From assembly GCA_034509925.1 (NCBI GenBank), contig CM067534.1, forward strand, positions 9,557,501 to 9,621,500: a DNA stretch of 64,000 nt, read 5' to 3'. Of the stretch, positions 1 through 12,368 are shown one piece after another. Source of the DNA: Hirudinaria manillensis. Its lineage: Eukaryota > Annelida > Clitellata > Hirudinida > Hirudinidae. The notes below the pieces were generated by a model. It did not search any database. It saw only the letters and a program-made list of their open reading frames with translations, and was not told the origin of the DNA. Every line of letters begins with the position of its first letter. Position 1 is the first letter of the stretch. Made by a program: the position numbers and the translations under genes.

Positions 1-239
1 AATAATTTATAATCTATTCTGTCATTCGCTTTAAATTAGTTTTGCTATTAACACGCTTTATTTTTGCATATGTCTTTCACTATTTAATTTCCTCAAATGC
101 CAACAAATTCAAGCCTAGCCATAGTCCCTAAAAAAGCTTACGCCTTAGTTTCACTTTTAACCAATCTCTTTCAACAATTCTTCGATCAACCTCTCAATGA
201 ATCCCCGATCGACCTTCAATCACCCCCTCAATTCGACAG

Positions 240-1131
240 GTGGCACATCCCAGCAACTCCAGGTCCACCAGCCGCAGATCCAATTGCTGTCCATTCCCCA
301 GTTGGACTCCATCCAAAGGACCCTCAGGATCCTCGACGTGCGCCTCCAACACGTACAGAACAGCAGCAAAGAGGACGAGAGGGTCAGAAACGACATCGAC
401 CACATCAGGAAACTCATGTCTGAGAATCAGAACGCACTGCTGACCGTGGTGAGTTCTATGCTGTTATTTCACTGACAGGCTATTCCCTTTCACGTTTGTT
501 GGTATTGTTAATATTACTATCGTTATCAATATTATTATTATTTATAACATTGTTATTATACTATTGCTATCGTTATTAATCAGCCGAGCGTCGATTTCCT
601 ATTCGTTTGTTGTTATTATAGTAGCGCTTTTTCATGAAATCTTTTTTAATTCAAACTTAAAAAGAAACAAAATGAACCTACCAAAACAAAAATAAAAATA
701 AATAACAAAAGGTCACAGTGCTTTCGTCGATACAAGAGGAGGTGAGGAGGCTGAGCATAGCAGCCCATCAGGGAAGCGGATTCCTACCGATTCCGATCCA
801 CCCTCCGCAGAGGAGTCTGCCCGTAGGGTCGCCGGCAGGGTCGACTGGCAAATCCGGGTCGACGAAGCAGCGACAGAACGACGACAAGCAGCAGCAGCAA
901 GATCGCAGCGTCGTCATCGACGTCTGGGACCACCCGCTCAAAGAGGGCGGAGGTCAGCTGGTGCAACAGCTCGTCAGGGCACCGGCGAAATCGAGGCAGG
1001 CCAGGAAGACCCTCGCCTCCTCCTCTTCTTTCCACAGGGAAGCGGTGGCCTCCAGGCACAGACTTGAAGAGCAGGCGATTGCCAACTCTTGCGACGACAC
1101 AACCGTTGACGTCGATGACGTTGCTCTGTGA
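240..1131 (+). CDS. 3' end of an unidentified coiled-coil protein (partial)
   Basis: Two exons, 240..448 and 712..1131, join in phase 0 and end at TGA 1129-1131. The first follows acceptor ttcgacag and ends at donor gtgagt; the second follows aaaag. The join gives an amphipathic stretch (SIQRTLRILDVRLQHV, then RKLMSENQNAL, then LSSIQEEVRRLS) that looks like a short coiled coil. A low-complexity basic and Gln-rich tail of about 120 residues follows and ends DVDDVAL. There is no membrane segment. The 5' exons lie left of the window, since the 240 exon begins inside a codon. The coiled coil loosely recalls the stalks of L-type lectins such as LMAN1, but the expected C-terminal membrane anchor and KKFF-type signal are absent, so I do not assign a family. 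Confidence 0.55.
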
Positions 1132-1526
1132 CGCCGATAATAGTATTATCAACAATAATAATAATAATAATAATAACGTTAGTAATAACGATAATAATAG
1201 CAATGATAGTGATGAAGGCAATACAACCACAACGGCAATAAAGACTGTGCCCGCAACTTTCGACCTACAGCCACGGTCTGTGGCCAAGTTCATCGTATGC
1301 CTACCGTCTCACCTTACTTATCACTGGAACTATCACCATCATCATCATCATCATTTCGTCGGTCATCATGCTTGTATTTAACTATTACGACGATATGATC
1401 GTAATAATTAATAATTATCATTGTTACGGTTCATCGGACGACGAGAGCATTTAAAATCCATGCAACGACGGGAACGTTGTTTCCATAGCGACGCAAGAGT
1501 CCTTGACGACAACAACTAAGAATGCG

Positions 1527-1643
1527 ATGAATTTAAATTCCTCACCTGGTTCCCCGCCCGAAGGGGAGCAGACGATTCGAATTAATAACTAATAATGAAT
1601 TCAAATTCCTCCCCTGGTTCCCCGCTCGAAGGGGAGCAGACGA
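1527..1643 (+). repeat. Imperfect 49-bp direct duplication
   Basis: Copies at about 1527-1575 and 1595-1643 both read atgaattyaaattcctc, continue with a c-rich ggttccccgc block and end gggagcagacga. They differ at only a few positions and are offset by 68 bp. The second copy begins an open frame of 103 codons with no recognisable domain. Confidence 0.8.
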
Positions 1644-2082
1644 CTTTCACGATTCAAAGTACAAAAAACATCGTCTCAAACGAAATCTCCTCCGACGAAC
1701 GAACGAACTCAGAAGAACAAAACGCGTCCATTCAAAAACATGCGGTCATCGAAAAAAAAAAGAGAAGGGTTTTTAAAATCGTCAGAAACGTGATCACAAA
1801 TGACACGTTTTACAATAAGAGAGGTCGTTTAGTCTTGGCGACTGTGACACCGAAAACGAAGACGACAATCGTGACGACGTGCATAGCGTCTCGTCGCGAA
1901 CGATAAGACCACGCAAGTCGTCTCTGCATCTAAGAACTGAGGTGTGATGTTTTTGAGGCTGACAAACGACGTAAATAATAAAAATGAAAATAAACAGAAC
2001 CAAAAAAAAAAGAAAAGAAAAAAGTAAAACTTATCAAAACGAATAGCAAGTTGTCATGTGTTGCTTTAATGCAGTTCGAGAT

Positions 2083-2251
2083 AACGTTGTTGTTGTTGTT
2101 GTTTATGTTGTCGATGTTGTTGTTGTTGTTTATGTTGTTGATGTTGTTCTTGCTGTTGTTTTGACATCAAAGACTTCGAGGTAAAAATCAAAAGAAAGTA
2201 AAAAGCTTTCACAGCATGCACGGCCTGATACGATACGATACGATACGATAC
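2083..2251. repeat. GTT-rich tract and ATACG microsatellite
   Basis: Positions 2083-2161 are an interrupted (GTT)n tract. Positions 2227-2251 carry about five copies of ATACG. Both lie downstream of the receptor stop codon on the minus strand, probably in its 3' untranslated region or beyond it. Confidence 0.8.
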
Positions 2252-2560
2252 ATTAAAATACATTAAGAAGAAAAAAAAAACTCAAAATGAAGAACACGCG
2301 ATCATCGTAAACACATCCACGATCGATCGTTGGCGTCACGACGACGGAATCGAATTCAAAACTCCAGCCGTGCGACGCTGACGACGACAAAACAATATTC
2401 CCAGAGGTAGTTGAGAGTCGCTCGTGCGCGGATACGTTCGACGGATGTCGCCCGTCGCGAGACGCACGATTCGTGAATGCGTGCTTCTAGCGACGCGGTC
2501 CGAAGCGGACGACGCGCTCGAGAGGCCGAATCGTAAAAACGTGGGGGGGTGAGGAGGTCG

Positions 2561-5500
2561 TCACAGGACGGGGACCAGCGGAAGTCCTTCTTCGAGGCAA
2601 CTCCTCAGCATCTCGAGAGTCTTCTTGACTCGGAGCGAGTACGTCCGACTGCCCGGGTCCGCGTGCCAGCACTCGACCATCGTGCTAGCGAACGACTTCA
2701 ATAGCTGCAAAATGATGTTTTTTTTAGGAATAACAAAGTTTATTATTAACAATTTCGTTAATAATCCTTATTAACCAAGCGCCTTTTCGTGACACATGCT
2801 ACTACGGCAATCTTTACTAATTCTACGGACCTGCCGAGGAAACTGCAAAACCACGATAATCGAGGCGTGGCAAAGTGACGAGGGGAATTCCCATAAATTT
2901 ATTCTCACCGGAACTCGAAGCCACCTCGGATCGACCGGAGGTCTGACGGCTCGGATGGAGACGACTTCCTTCATTTCCTCGAAGCTCGGATCGCTGACGA
3001 CGTCGTCGAAGTACGGGATCCGATACTCTTCGGGAGGTCCTGACGAGTTCGTCAAAATACTTACTCGTTTATATTTTAATTATAATTATTAATTCTGAAT
3101 CAATTAATTCTTGGTTAATTAATCTCTAAATGGGTCATTATAAAATGTTTTAAAATTAATTTTACTATTTATTTCATTTGATATCTTCAAATATGTGGAG
3201 TAATTTTCAAATTTCAATATTATTTGTGGTTCATCTTGAAATCAATTGGCACTCGACGTTGAGAGATTAAAAAAAAATCAAGAGGTTTGCAGGCCACCGT
3301 CGTCGAATACGTCGAAAACGCGTCCTCACCCGCAGCGTCGCATCTCCGCACCATTTCCCAGAAGACGAGAGAGATCGAATACATGTCCGCCTTCAAGAGG
3401 GAGTCGAACCTGCGCTTGTCCAGGGTCCCGTTCAGGATCTCCGGCGCCATGTACCTCACCGTTCCCTGTCTCGCGTTCAGGCTCTCTCCTCGATAGCCTT
3501 TCTCGCTGAAGAGTGCAAAACGAGAAAAAAGTCGATTCGAGTTCCGATCGGAAGACGGCCGAAGGGAAATGGCGGACTCACCTCACGGCGAGGCCGAGGT
3601 CGCAAATGCAGCACGTGAGGTCCTTCTTCACGAGCACGTTCTTGCTCTTTAAGTCCCGATGGGCGATGGACGGCTTGGCTGGAAAAGAGAGGACGAGATA
3701 AGAAAGGATAAAAACCCGAAATTCAAAGAGGACGAGATCTCGAAAACGAGACGACTCTCACAGCAGCCGGGAATTCCGCCGATGTCGGAGTGCAGGTGCT
3801 TCAGTCCGCCGGCGACGCTGACGGCCATGTTCAACAGTGTCGGCATGTCGAGGACGTGCGCGTCGAGGTAGTCGTGAAGGGAGCCGTTGTCGTGGTAGGC
3901 CGTCACGAGAAGCATCTGGGTGCCGGAGTCTCTGCTTATTATGTCGGCCATGATGAACCCTGAAGATGAATTCACATTATTAGCCTAATAACTGACAATT
4001 CACAAATAATGAAAATAAATAAATACTCGAATAATTAGAAGTCATATTATAAAATGATCCGTAATGAAGTTAAATCCATACTCAATATGTTCTCGTGGCT
4101 CAACAGGGTCTTGTAGAGCTCCAGCTCGTTGGAGTAGCTGGCATCCTGTGTGGTCGGAAGGATCTTGACGGCCACGTCCTCCCCCTGGTATATGGCCTTC
4201 CACACCTCCCCGTACCTTCCTTTCCCAATGACGTGCTTCAGTTCAACTTCTCTGCCGATCGTTCGTTGGACCTTCGCGAAAGAAATGCAAAATAAAAATG
4301 AGAATTTGTTAAAGAACGACCAATAAAAGCTTCCCACGTGCGAATAAATGCTTCAAAATCTGCTTTTGAATGCAAAATATTCCCATTTCTGCACCAAATG
4401 AAAATAAAAATCCAATTCGACGAAATGTATTTTTTTTCTACGGCGTCTCGAAACTCACCAGAACTCTTTGACCCGATCCGCTTCCGGAACTGACCCCAGC
4501 GACCTCGTTGATGACGTGGCTCTCCGTTTCAAAGGTCAAACAATCCTCCTTGCCCTTCAAGAACTTTGCACACCTTCCTTTCTGCCTTATTCTGCACCTG
4601 GCGACGAAACACCCGCAACACATCCAAATCTACGCAATAATTATTTTCCAGAATAAAATCTCGAGCGAACGAACGAATCGACAAACCAAATGAAAAAGAA
4701 CGTCACGGAGAGAACGGTCAGGGTGATGCCGGCGGACAGGCCAAATATCTCCCAGGGAGTCAGGTTGGCAGCGGCCGAATCGTGTTTTATGGGAGGAGGT
4801 AGCGTCTTGGCGAGATGGATCGGAGGCTCGAGGTAGTCGTTGCAGAAATCCTCGTTGTCGCAGCACTCTATGGCGCGCGGATATTGGGTAGGTATGGAAT
4901 TTGCCATGCACTGAAAATTCAATAAACAAACCATGCTTTAATAAAAAAAAAACACTTTTTACCGGAGGCGTTATTAGCGGATGTTGGTTTGTAATCAAAT
5001 TGACGTGCGTCAACAACTTTCCTCTTAGAATTGCAGATAAAATTAATTGACACAAACCATGAGAGGAGTTCCCTGCTCCTCTTGAGTGACACATCCAAAG
5101 GTCCAATACTGCTGGCCATCTTCTTCTTCGTGGATCAATGCAAAGCACTTCCCTCCAGGATCCGTCTGGCAGGTCTCGTTCAAGTAATCCTCGCATGGGG
5201 AGCAGAGACATGACAAGCAATCAACTGAAAAAAAAAGTAATTTCATTGATGTTCATCATTTGTGATGATTTACCAATACTAGATATGAAACACCTATCAA
5301 TTCATTCAACCGATTTGTATCCCAAAGAATGTTGAGGCATGAATTAGGTTACTAAGCACAGCTTAGACTTCTATTAAGTGTGCTTCATGTTATTTTTCGA
5401 GCTGTTATATTGATAGGCATCCTGTCTAGCTCAACAATATTGTTACAAACTAAAATTAAGCAAATATGGATGGTTGTTTTGTATTAATTCATCTGATCAA

Positions 5501-5906
5501 CTCACTTTGTAATGCAACTGAATACCATTCAGCAGCAGTTAATGATTGGATTTATCTTTATTGCAATATCTCCATAAAGCAACGATTGCAAGGCCATCAA
5601 ATTTAGTCAATCACAAGCCAATTTTATGGGAGCGAGTGCTTTGCTGTTGTAATTGCGCAAACGTCCATTTGTTACCTAGATCGTTGCATAACCAAAATCG
5701 TGCACATATCAATAAAACACTGACTTAACTTACGAACTCAAACAAAAACAAACAATGCAGGCAAACGAATGGCGTAGGTAAATAAAATTTCAATCAGTAT
5801 TATCAATGCAAACCAACTCACCTCTTAATGTAAAATGATTTATGACGAGTAACGAGCACAAAACGTAGAATAGAAGCGTTGTCACGGCTACTCCTCTACC
5901 CGCCAT
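2561..5906 (-). CDS. TGF-beta/BMP type I receptor serine/threonine kinase, ALK1/ALK2/Saxophone class
   Basis: Ten exons: 5822..5906, 5058..5224, 4683..4910, 4459..4629, 4082..4271, 3762..3959, 3582..3678, 3330..3505, 2909..3039, 2561..2704 (528 residues; family members are about 500). The start MAGRGVAV opens a signal peptide. The Cys-rich ectodomain ends with the receptor Cys box [10 protein letters not shown] membrane segment ([12 protein letters not shown]) precedes the GS loop [10 protein letters not shown]. Kinase motifs seen are [27 protein letters not shown] and RYMAPE. The L45 loop between beta-strands 4 and 5 reads SRDSGTQ, closest to the ALK1/ALK2/Saxophone type that signals through BMP Smads (family knowledge). 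The Leu-Pro that normally follows the GS Ser/Gly run is Gln-Arg here. The donor at 4682 (GTCGAT) is weak but keeps phase. Confidence 0.93.
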
Positions 5907-6449
5907 TTTGTCAATATCTCGCCCACTAATTACATACAAGTTTGGGTATGTCTAAAACGTAAACAAAGTGCTTTTTTCTATAACTCGTTTGTGAGCATTA
6001 AAAAAAGTTGCCGTCATAACACAAAAATAGAAATAATAAAATTACAAACTTAACGCTATCAAATGTGTAGACTTCTATTGCGAGTAATTGCCCTCACAAA
6101 ATAATCTTAACCACAGATCCAGTATTCCATCTTTGCTAAGAAATCTTTTTATTTTCAATAAACCCATATCCATCACCAAAAATTCACTTTCGTTCCGATC
6201 AAGTAACTCGTTTTCAGGCGACGGGAGCTTTTTTAAAAGAAAGAGTTCTGTCGAGTGCTATCGTCACTAAACAAGCAATCGAATCAAAATTTGAGTTTGG
6301 CGATTGAGATCTGAATGGGCTGTTAATGTTTGCCGACTCCAAAATTAGCAAGGTTATTACTACCGCGAATAAATTTTATATTTTGAATCCACTCGATCAC
6401 GTCAAACAGTGACATTAGTATTCTGATTAGCTTGATCTTCGTCAAATTC
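5907..6449. promoter_or_regulatory. Upstream region of the receptor gene and 3' flank of CCDC39
   Basis: This 543-bp stretch separates the receptor start codon (5906) from the CCDC39 stop codon (6450), both genes being on the minus strand. It must hold the receptor promoter and the CCDC39 3' untranslated region. I see no TATA box at a useful spacing and no further exon. Confidence 0.5.
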
Positions 6450-9400
6450 TCACTTCTTACTGGACTGGCTCTTAATGCTACGCGAGCTGGAATGTCGACC
6501 TGGAAAAAATATCCCACCTTCATTTAATAAATACGACTATATGAAATCACTAACTTGACATAGAAGTGGGTCTTGATGTTGGTTTGTCTGAAAATAAAAT
6601 AAAATTGTTAAATAATGCGGGTCGAACGTTTCCTATGAAACCATTTATAACCATAGAATTATTGGAAGGCCATACCTCCAAACTGGGGTAGTACATCTTT
6701 TATAGTCACTGAGACTGTGTTTACTTTAGGCGAACTCATCCTACTTGAAGATGGCTTTTGGCTGAGACCCTGAGAGGTCCTCAAACTCAGCAAGGATGAA
6801 GACCTGGGATTGACTGGAGCAGTCAACTGGATGTTGGCCTGAGATAGCAGCAAGTTGTGGAGAAATTAATTTTTAAAACACAAATTAATGATAATCAATA
6901 TGCCTGACACAACGCCATTTAATGACTCTAGTGTGTTATTATGAAGATTTAATGATTCATTGTAGATTGGATGAACAAGAAATCTCCATGACTTCAAAAA
7001 TAAACTGGGATTGTATAAACACTGCGAAACCTCTTCAAAGTGCTTTCGAATTGGAATTTGGAGTGACGGATACTCGCTGAGAATCGCATTTATCTCCTTG
7101 GCAACCATGTCGTTGATATCTTTCAGTTCTCTGATATTTATGTCAAGCTGGACAAATTAATAGGTGATTGCTTTCCATAAAAGGTTATTGTCATTGTACG
7201 TAGGACAAGGTCACTACCAACCGCTATATCAGAGAAATCAAGCTTCTTTGAGGTCATCAGGTCCTTGGAGAGTTTTGCATTCTTGAAGAATATTATTAAT
7301 TATTAGTTACATTTACAATGAAATGTTGGATTCATTCTAAGGTGTTTAGTAATAATTCTCTGAAATATGTAATCAAGGATACGATAAGAGCCGATGATGA
7401 AATAACTCCCCCGACCATTCTTTCGACTCTTTCCAACTTTGTGTGTTGTTCGGCAACCTCTTTTTTGAGTTTTGACAATTCTTGCTGAAATAGACGACAA
7501 CAGCAATGAGATGGATTGCAACCTCAGCAGTGATTGTGCAAATATTTGAATCCATTCTGCAATCCATCTCTCCATTCATCGTTAAACTCAAACTGACATA
7601 TTGTTTACCTTCTTTCTCGTCAGCTCCTCTTCGGTAAAAAAACTTCCTTCTCTCAAGTCTTGAAGCTGGGCTCCAAGTTTCTAAGAAATAGAATTTACAA
7701 ATAATCATGAGACGTAGTGACCAATGCTTACTTCATTAATTGCTGTTTTCAAAACAGATTTGTTTTTAATAATCGATCGTTTTTAATGAATTCAAATCAT
7801 TTAAATCGAATTAAAAATTTAACGACGCATGCCTGATTCTCAAAAAGAAGTCGGTCACAGTTTTGCTTCTTGACCTTCAACTTGTCTGCGACCTTCCCGA
7901 ACTTGTCTTCCAGTTCTTGTTTCTCGGACTCGTGCTCTGCAACAGAAGAAGGGATGTCTCGAACCGATCCAGACTGCGCCCATTCGCCGAGCGGCATCGA
8001 GTCGACTCGATCCTACCTTGACTGGCTCCGACTCCGCGGATTGCATTCCTCTGGAGTTCGTTCCTCCCTGCGACCAAAGCGACCGTGTTCTCGAAGGCTA
8101 GCAATTCCTGTTCCTTGGCTTGGATTTTTGTGTTCAATTCCTCTCCTCTGAGTCTCAGTTCTTCCATTTCTTGAGTTGCCTGTCGAGGTAGTTTGTGGTT
8201 TGCAACTGAAGAGGGATGAATTGAGGACAGATGAATGAATGAATGAATGAACGGACGAATGAATGTTCGGAGCAATGATCGACAGTGGACGTTCAACAAA
8301 CAGAATAGCGGAGATGGAATTCTCGTGCTCACCCTGATCAAATATCCGACAACAGACTCCTCCCCTTCGTTTGGAGCCATCTTCATCGTGATTATCTCAT
8401 ATCTAAATGCAGAATTACAACAAAAAAGATCAACACTCTCACGAATCTGTGATTCATAACCTCATTGAAACAGATTTATTGACATGAATTATTTTATCAC
8501 ATATTTTGTACAATTAATTGTCAAAATAATTACTTTTACCTCTTCTTCAGCTGGTCGACCTTGGTGACCTTCTCTTGAAGCTCCATATTGGTCCTCCTTA
8601 ACTCCTCCTCCAGCATTTTCAGCTCGGCCAATAGCAGGCCTTTGTGCTTCCCGATCTCTTGTCTCCTCTCCTCCATGGCTGCCTTCATCAGTTGCAGTTC
8701 GTTCTCTACTGACATGTTTTCGTTCGTTCTCTTGAACAGCACATTCCTCAGCCTCTTTAGCTCCAACTTTTTCAGGCTTTCGTAGACCATTTTATCCTTT
8801 TTTTTTGGGCAGGGGAGGTGAAATTTGATATAAAATAATAATTTATTTATAAAATAATAATTTGTTTATAAAATAAATATATTTATTTTTCCATATTTTT
8901 TATTCTTTTTCAAGGTGATTGTGATCATATATGTTGGGCTGAAGATGTTTATGCGATTTGAAAACGACTGACCTGTTTTTGACCAATCAGCTCCTTCAAA
9001 GCCTTTCCCGTGACCTCGATCTTCAGCTGAAGCTCCTGGGATTTCTTGGAGCAGTCATTTTTGGAATCTTTCAACTTGTCACATTCCTGCTTCAGTCTTT
9101 TGATGTCCTCCTGTTTATGATTGCAATTTAATTAAACATTAAAACTTAATGATATTAATGGTATAGTTTTACATAATTTATGTATAATTTTAATAATATA
9201 ATTTATCATTCATGGCAACTTTTATTTTATTGACCGCTACAAACAGGCCTTTAAAAAGCGAACTCGCGTCGATGCGTACATTGATGCGCTGGTGTTGGCC
9301 GAGCGTGAATTGGAGGGATTTTTTCCTCTTTTCGAGTTCATCCTCCAATGCTTTCATCCTCTTCCCGTTGACGTCTTCTTCTTGCATTGAAACCTCGCCC

Positions 9401-12093
9401 TTCAGTTTCGAGAGCTTCTTATTCAGCTCTTGGATGCGATAGTCCTGGCAGTGAATGATGCAACATGATTAACAATTGAAATTTTTATTGGATATTAGTT
9501 CAGTTTAATTAGAATCTCATAATGAGATTAATCATAAGCTTGGCTTATAATTTGCAATTAATCATTGAGAGCTAACCTGGTTGTAAAGGAGTTTCGCCTG
9601 TTTGGTTGATTCCTCGTTCAATTTTTCCATTTTCAGGCTAAGGTTTTTGACGGTCACTTGGGCACTCTGCATGTTTGTGTTTGCTCGTTTTTAAATTCGC
9701 ATACGTTCGCGTTTGGAACAAAATATAATCAAAATACGAAACAATTGTTTTAAAACTAGTTACCTCATGAAAATAGCTTAACATATTATGCCATACACAA
9801 CATAACAACATATTATATTACATATTGTAAGATACATGGCTTAGCAATTCATCGACAACGCAACTCACCTGTATGTCCCCCTCTAAGTTTTTCTTTTTGG
9901 TCGCAAGTTCTTGGACGACCTGTTGCTTCTTGAAGAGTTGAAAGTTGAGAACCTTAATCTCCTCCTCCAGTCTCCTCTGCATCTTTTCCTCATCCTCCAT
10001 CAGTTCTTCCATCTTTTTTGTTCGCGATTCTGCGTCGGCGACGACGTTCGACGCTGACTTCTCGCGACTCCTCAGATCCTCGAGTTGGTTCGTGACGGCC
10101 GAAACCCTTCGCGATTTTAAGTCGTGCGTTAATTATTAATTTACTGATTAACATATGCTAATGATCGAACAAGATGTATGCCAACAACTTAAGTTGTGCA
10201 AATTGCCATCTCAATGATTTAAAGGAGAATATTATTAATCATTTGATAACATTTGGAAACAGAATCCAAAAAATAAGTCTTAAAAAGTCAAAGCACTAAA
10301 ATAAATTGCTCGAGTCTCGCTTACTTGTTTTTCTTTGCCAAAACTTGCTGCTTCAATGCCTTGACTTGACCTCTGCAACTTTCAAGGTCATTTGCTGTCC
10401 TTTCCAGTTCCTGCTTGATGGCCATTAGCTGCGTTGTGGGGAGAAGATGTCAGAAGAGGAATTGTTAATAGATGATGATGATGATGATGATGACAACGAC
10501 GACGGCAGGAACGAGTCGCGTCATACCTCCCCAGAGGCATTGAGCTTTGCAGTCTCCAAGTCAAGCAAGAACTGCCTCCTTTTCGTCTGCATTGTCTCGG
10601 CCATCTTGATCTTCGAATCTACTTCTTCGTTGCTCTTTTTCTCTGCTTCCAGAAATTCCTCTGCGTCCTTGACGTCTGCCTCTTTCTGCTTGACTTCCCT
10701 TCTTTTCTCTGTGATTTTCTGTCGGCAATGACCGTGCGATCGCAGTGTCATCGTTTGTTTTTAATAAATTTTTAACGATTAATTAATTAATTTGAAAACG
10801 ACGAACCAGAGAGAGTTCATCCACATCCAGGTCTTTTTTCTGGAGTTGTTCCAAAGTCTGCTGCCATCTTTGGACCAATTCCTTCCTCTCTTCGTGAGAC
10901 CTTCGGTAGTCGTTTGCGATTTTATCGAGTCCGTACTTGAGGGAGAAAATTAAGTTCATTCGATGCGATGCATTTTTATTTCAGTTTTTTTTTCCTGAAT
11001 TCATTACTTAAATGTTTTATTTTAATTTAATATCTACTTGAGCTGCTTCTGTTTCAATAGCTTCCTGGTCAAGTTTCTTCTTGTATGTCAAACATTCTTC
11101 TGTCAGGTTTGTTATCTTCATAGATAATTCCTGAAGCCAATCGATAGAACATTAAGCCTAATGAGATGGTAAATAACTTGGCCTACTGTTGAACAGCCAT
11201 ATATCTAGCTTATGCTGTGACAGTCCTTTGACTATTTTAATTTAATTTGTAATCTCTAATTGAATGTAAACTGACCTTGATTTTGGCTTCATCCTGCCTT
11301 GAGTACTTCTCAAGAAAAGTGATGTTGTCATCCCTTCTCTTGCATTCCTCAAACCAATTTTCCAATGTTTGTTGATCCCAGTCCATCTGCTGTTTCCTCT
11401 CTTCCAACTTTTGGTTCAACTTGAACATAGAATTCTGACAAAAATATTGATCATAAATTCATAAGTTGTTAAAAAATTAGTTAGTTTAAAAGTTAGAGTA
11501 AATACTTCACAGCCATTTTCTTTTTCTTTTAAGTCTTGCACATTTTTCTTGAGTTGCAAGATGTCTTGTTCCATCTTTTTACATTCTCTTGATTTTATTC
11601 TCATCAAATTATCTTCATCATTTACTTCTTTCCCTTTAGCCACTAGTAACATCTGCACAAATGTAAATGAATTTAATCTATTACTTTATAAATGTAGTAG
11701 AACTTGTTTTTTTCTTTATTTAATATACCTGGATAAATGTAATTTCGTTTTTGACATTCTTCAGATGATTTTCTACATCTTTAAATCTATCATTTTCTTC
11801 GTTCAAGTGAACTTGCAGTGCGGTCTTTTGCTTTTGAAGTTCTAGATACTAATTCATGAAAAGACTGAGTTGAATTTCCTAGCAGACAAGCTACTTCTTA
11901 CATAGTGCAAAATATCTCATTCATTAAGTCGATAATAACCCTAGAAGGTCACAAGATAATACCAAAGGAGAAAACATCTTACTTTCTCCTCTAATTTTTT
12001 ATTTTCATAATTTGCGACAGGAATTCTAAACCCATCGTCTAGACCCAGATCATTTATGAGTTCAGAATTAATCTCCCTGGAAGAATGTGCCAT
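6450..12093 (-). CDS. CCDC39: CCDC39, coiled-coil ruler of motile cilia
   Basis: Twenty-three exons give 971 residues (human is about 940): 11983..12093, 11729..11848, 11506..11652, 11276..11434, 11038..11130, 10807..10935, 10527..10718, 10325..10428, 9869..10106, 9577..9666, 9241..9444, 8973..9110, 8540..8796, 8333..8402, 8017..8179, 7833..7936, 7609..7680, 7383..7484, 7222..7281, 7031..7147, 6676..6838, 6555..6587, 6450..6499. The N-terminal DDGFRIPVAN and the later RYEIITMKMAP with EGEE match hallmark stretches of CCDC39. Almost the whole chain is heptad coiled coil. The tail is Ser/Arg-rich (SRHSSSRSIK, ending SSKK), as in vertebrates. Known role: with CCDC40 it forms the 96-nm axonemal ruler that positions radial spokes and inner dynein arms. 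The 3' end of exon 7833..7936 appears to use a GC donor. Exon 9241..9444 ends at a modest GTAGCG donor. Confidence 0.93.
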
Positions 12094-12368
12094 CTTGGAT
12101 CAATCGGTCTCTCCTTAGCCCGTTCTAAGCAATGTATCGTGCATTGCTCTCAAGTATCTAATGACAACGGTGAATCTAAGACTAAGATGAATATTATAAA
12201 TTAAAATATTTACAAAAACATTCATTTGTTTTTTTATTATTTTAGTTACAGTTCCATATTTTTAAAATTGTAAAATATAATTTTGCCATTTGCCTTTGTT
12301 GACTTTCAATATTTATGTATCGCATTAGCGTTTCGCAAAGCATTCAGAAGTTATAGGTGTTCACGGAA
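12094..12368. promoter_or_regulatory. Divergent promoter region, CCDC39 / SLIRP-like
   Basis: The two start codons are 275 bp apart and point away from each other, so both promoters must fit here. No TATA box is evident. An axonemal gene shares this spacer with a putative mitochondrial RNA-binding protein. Confidence 0.5.

Larger units (their letters stand above)
1132..2560. other. Convergent spacer with 3' untranslated sequence and simple repeats
   Basis: The spacer lies between the stop of the partial plus-strand gene and the stop of the receptor gene on the minus strand. It holds AAT and CAT triplet runs (about 1150-1180 and 1336-1352), a 49-bp direct duplication, a GTT-rich tract and an ATACG repeat. 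I see no convincing coding exon. Open frames here are short and low in complexity. Confidence 0.6.

Noticed and set aside
784-1293. Long minus-strand frame over the first gene
   Set aside because: It runs antisense to a phase-consistent spliced plus-strand exon and its poly-Leu/Val part translates an AAT repeat.
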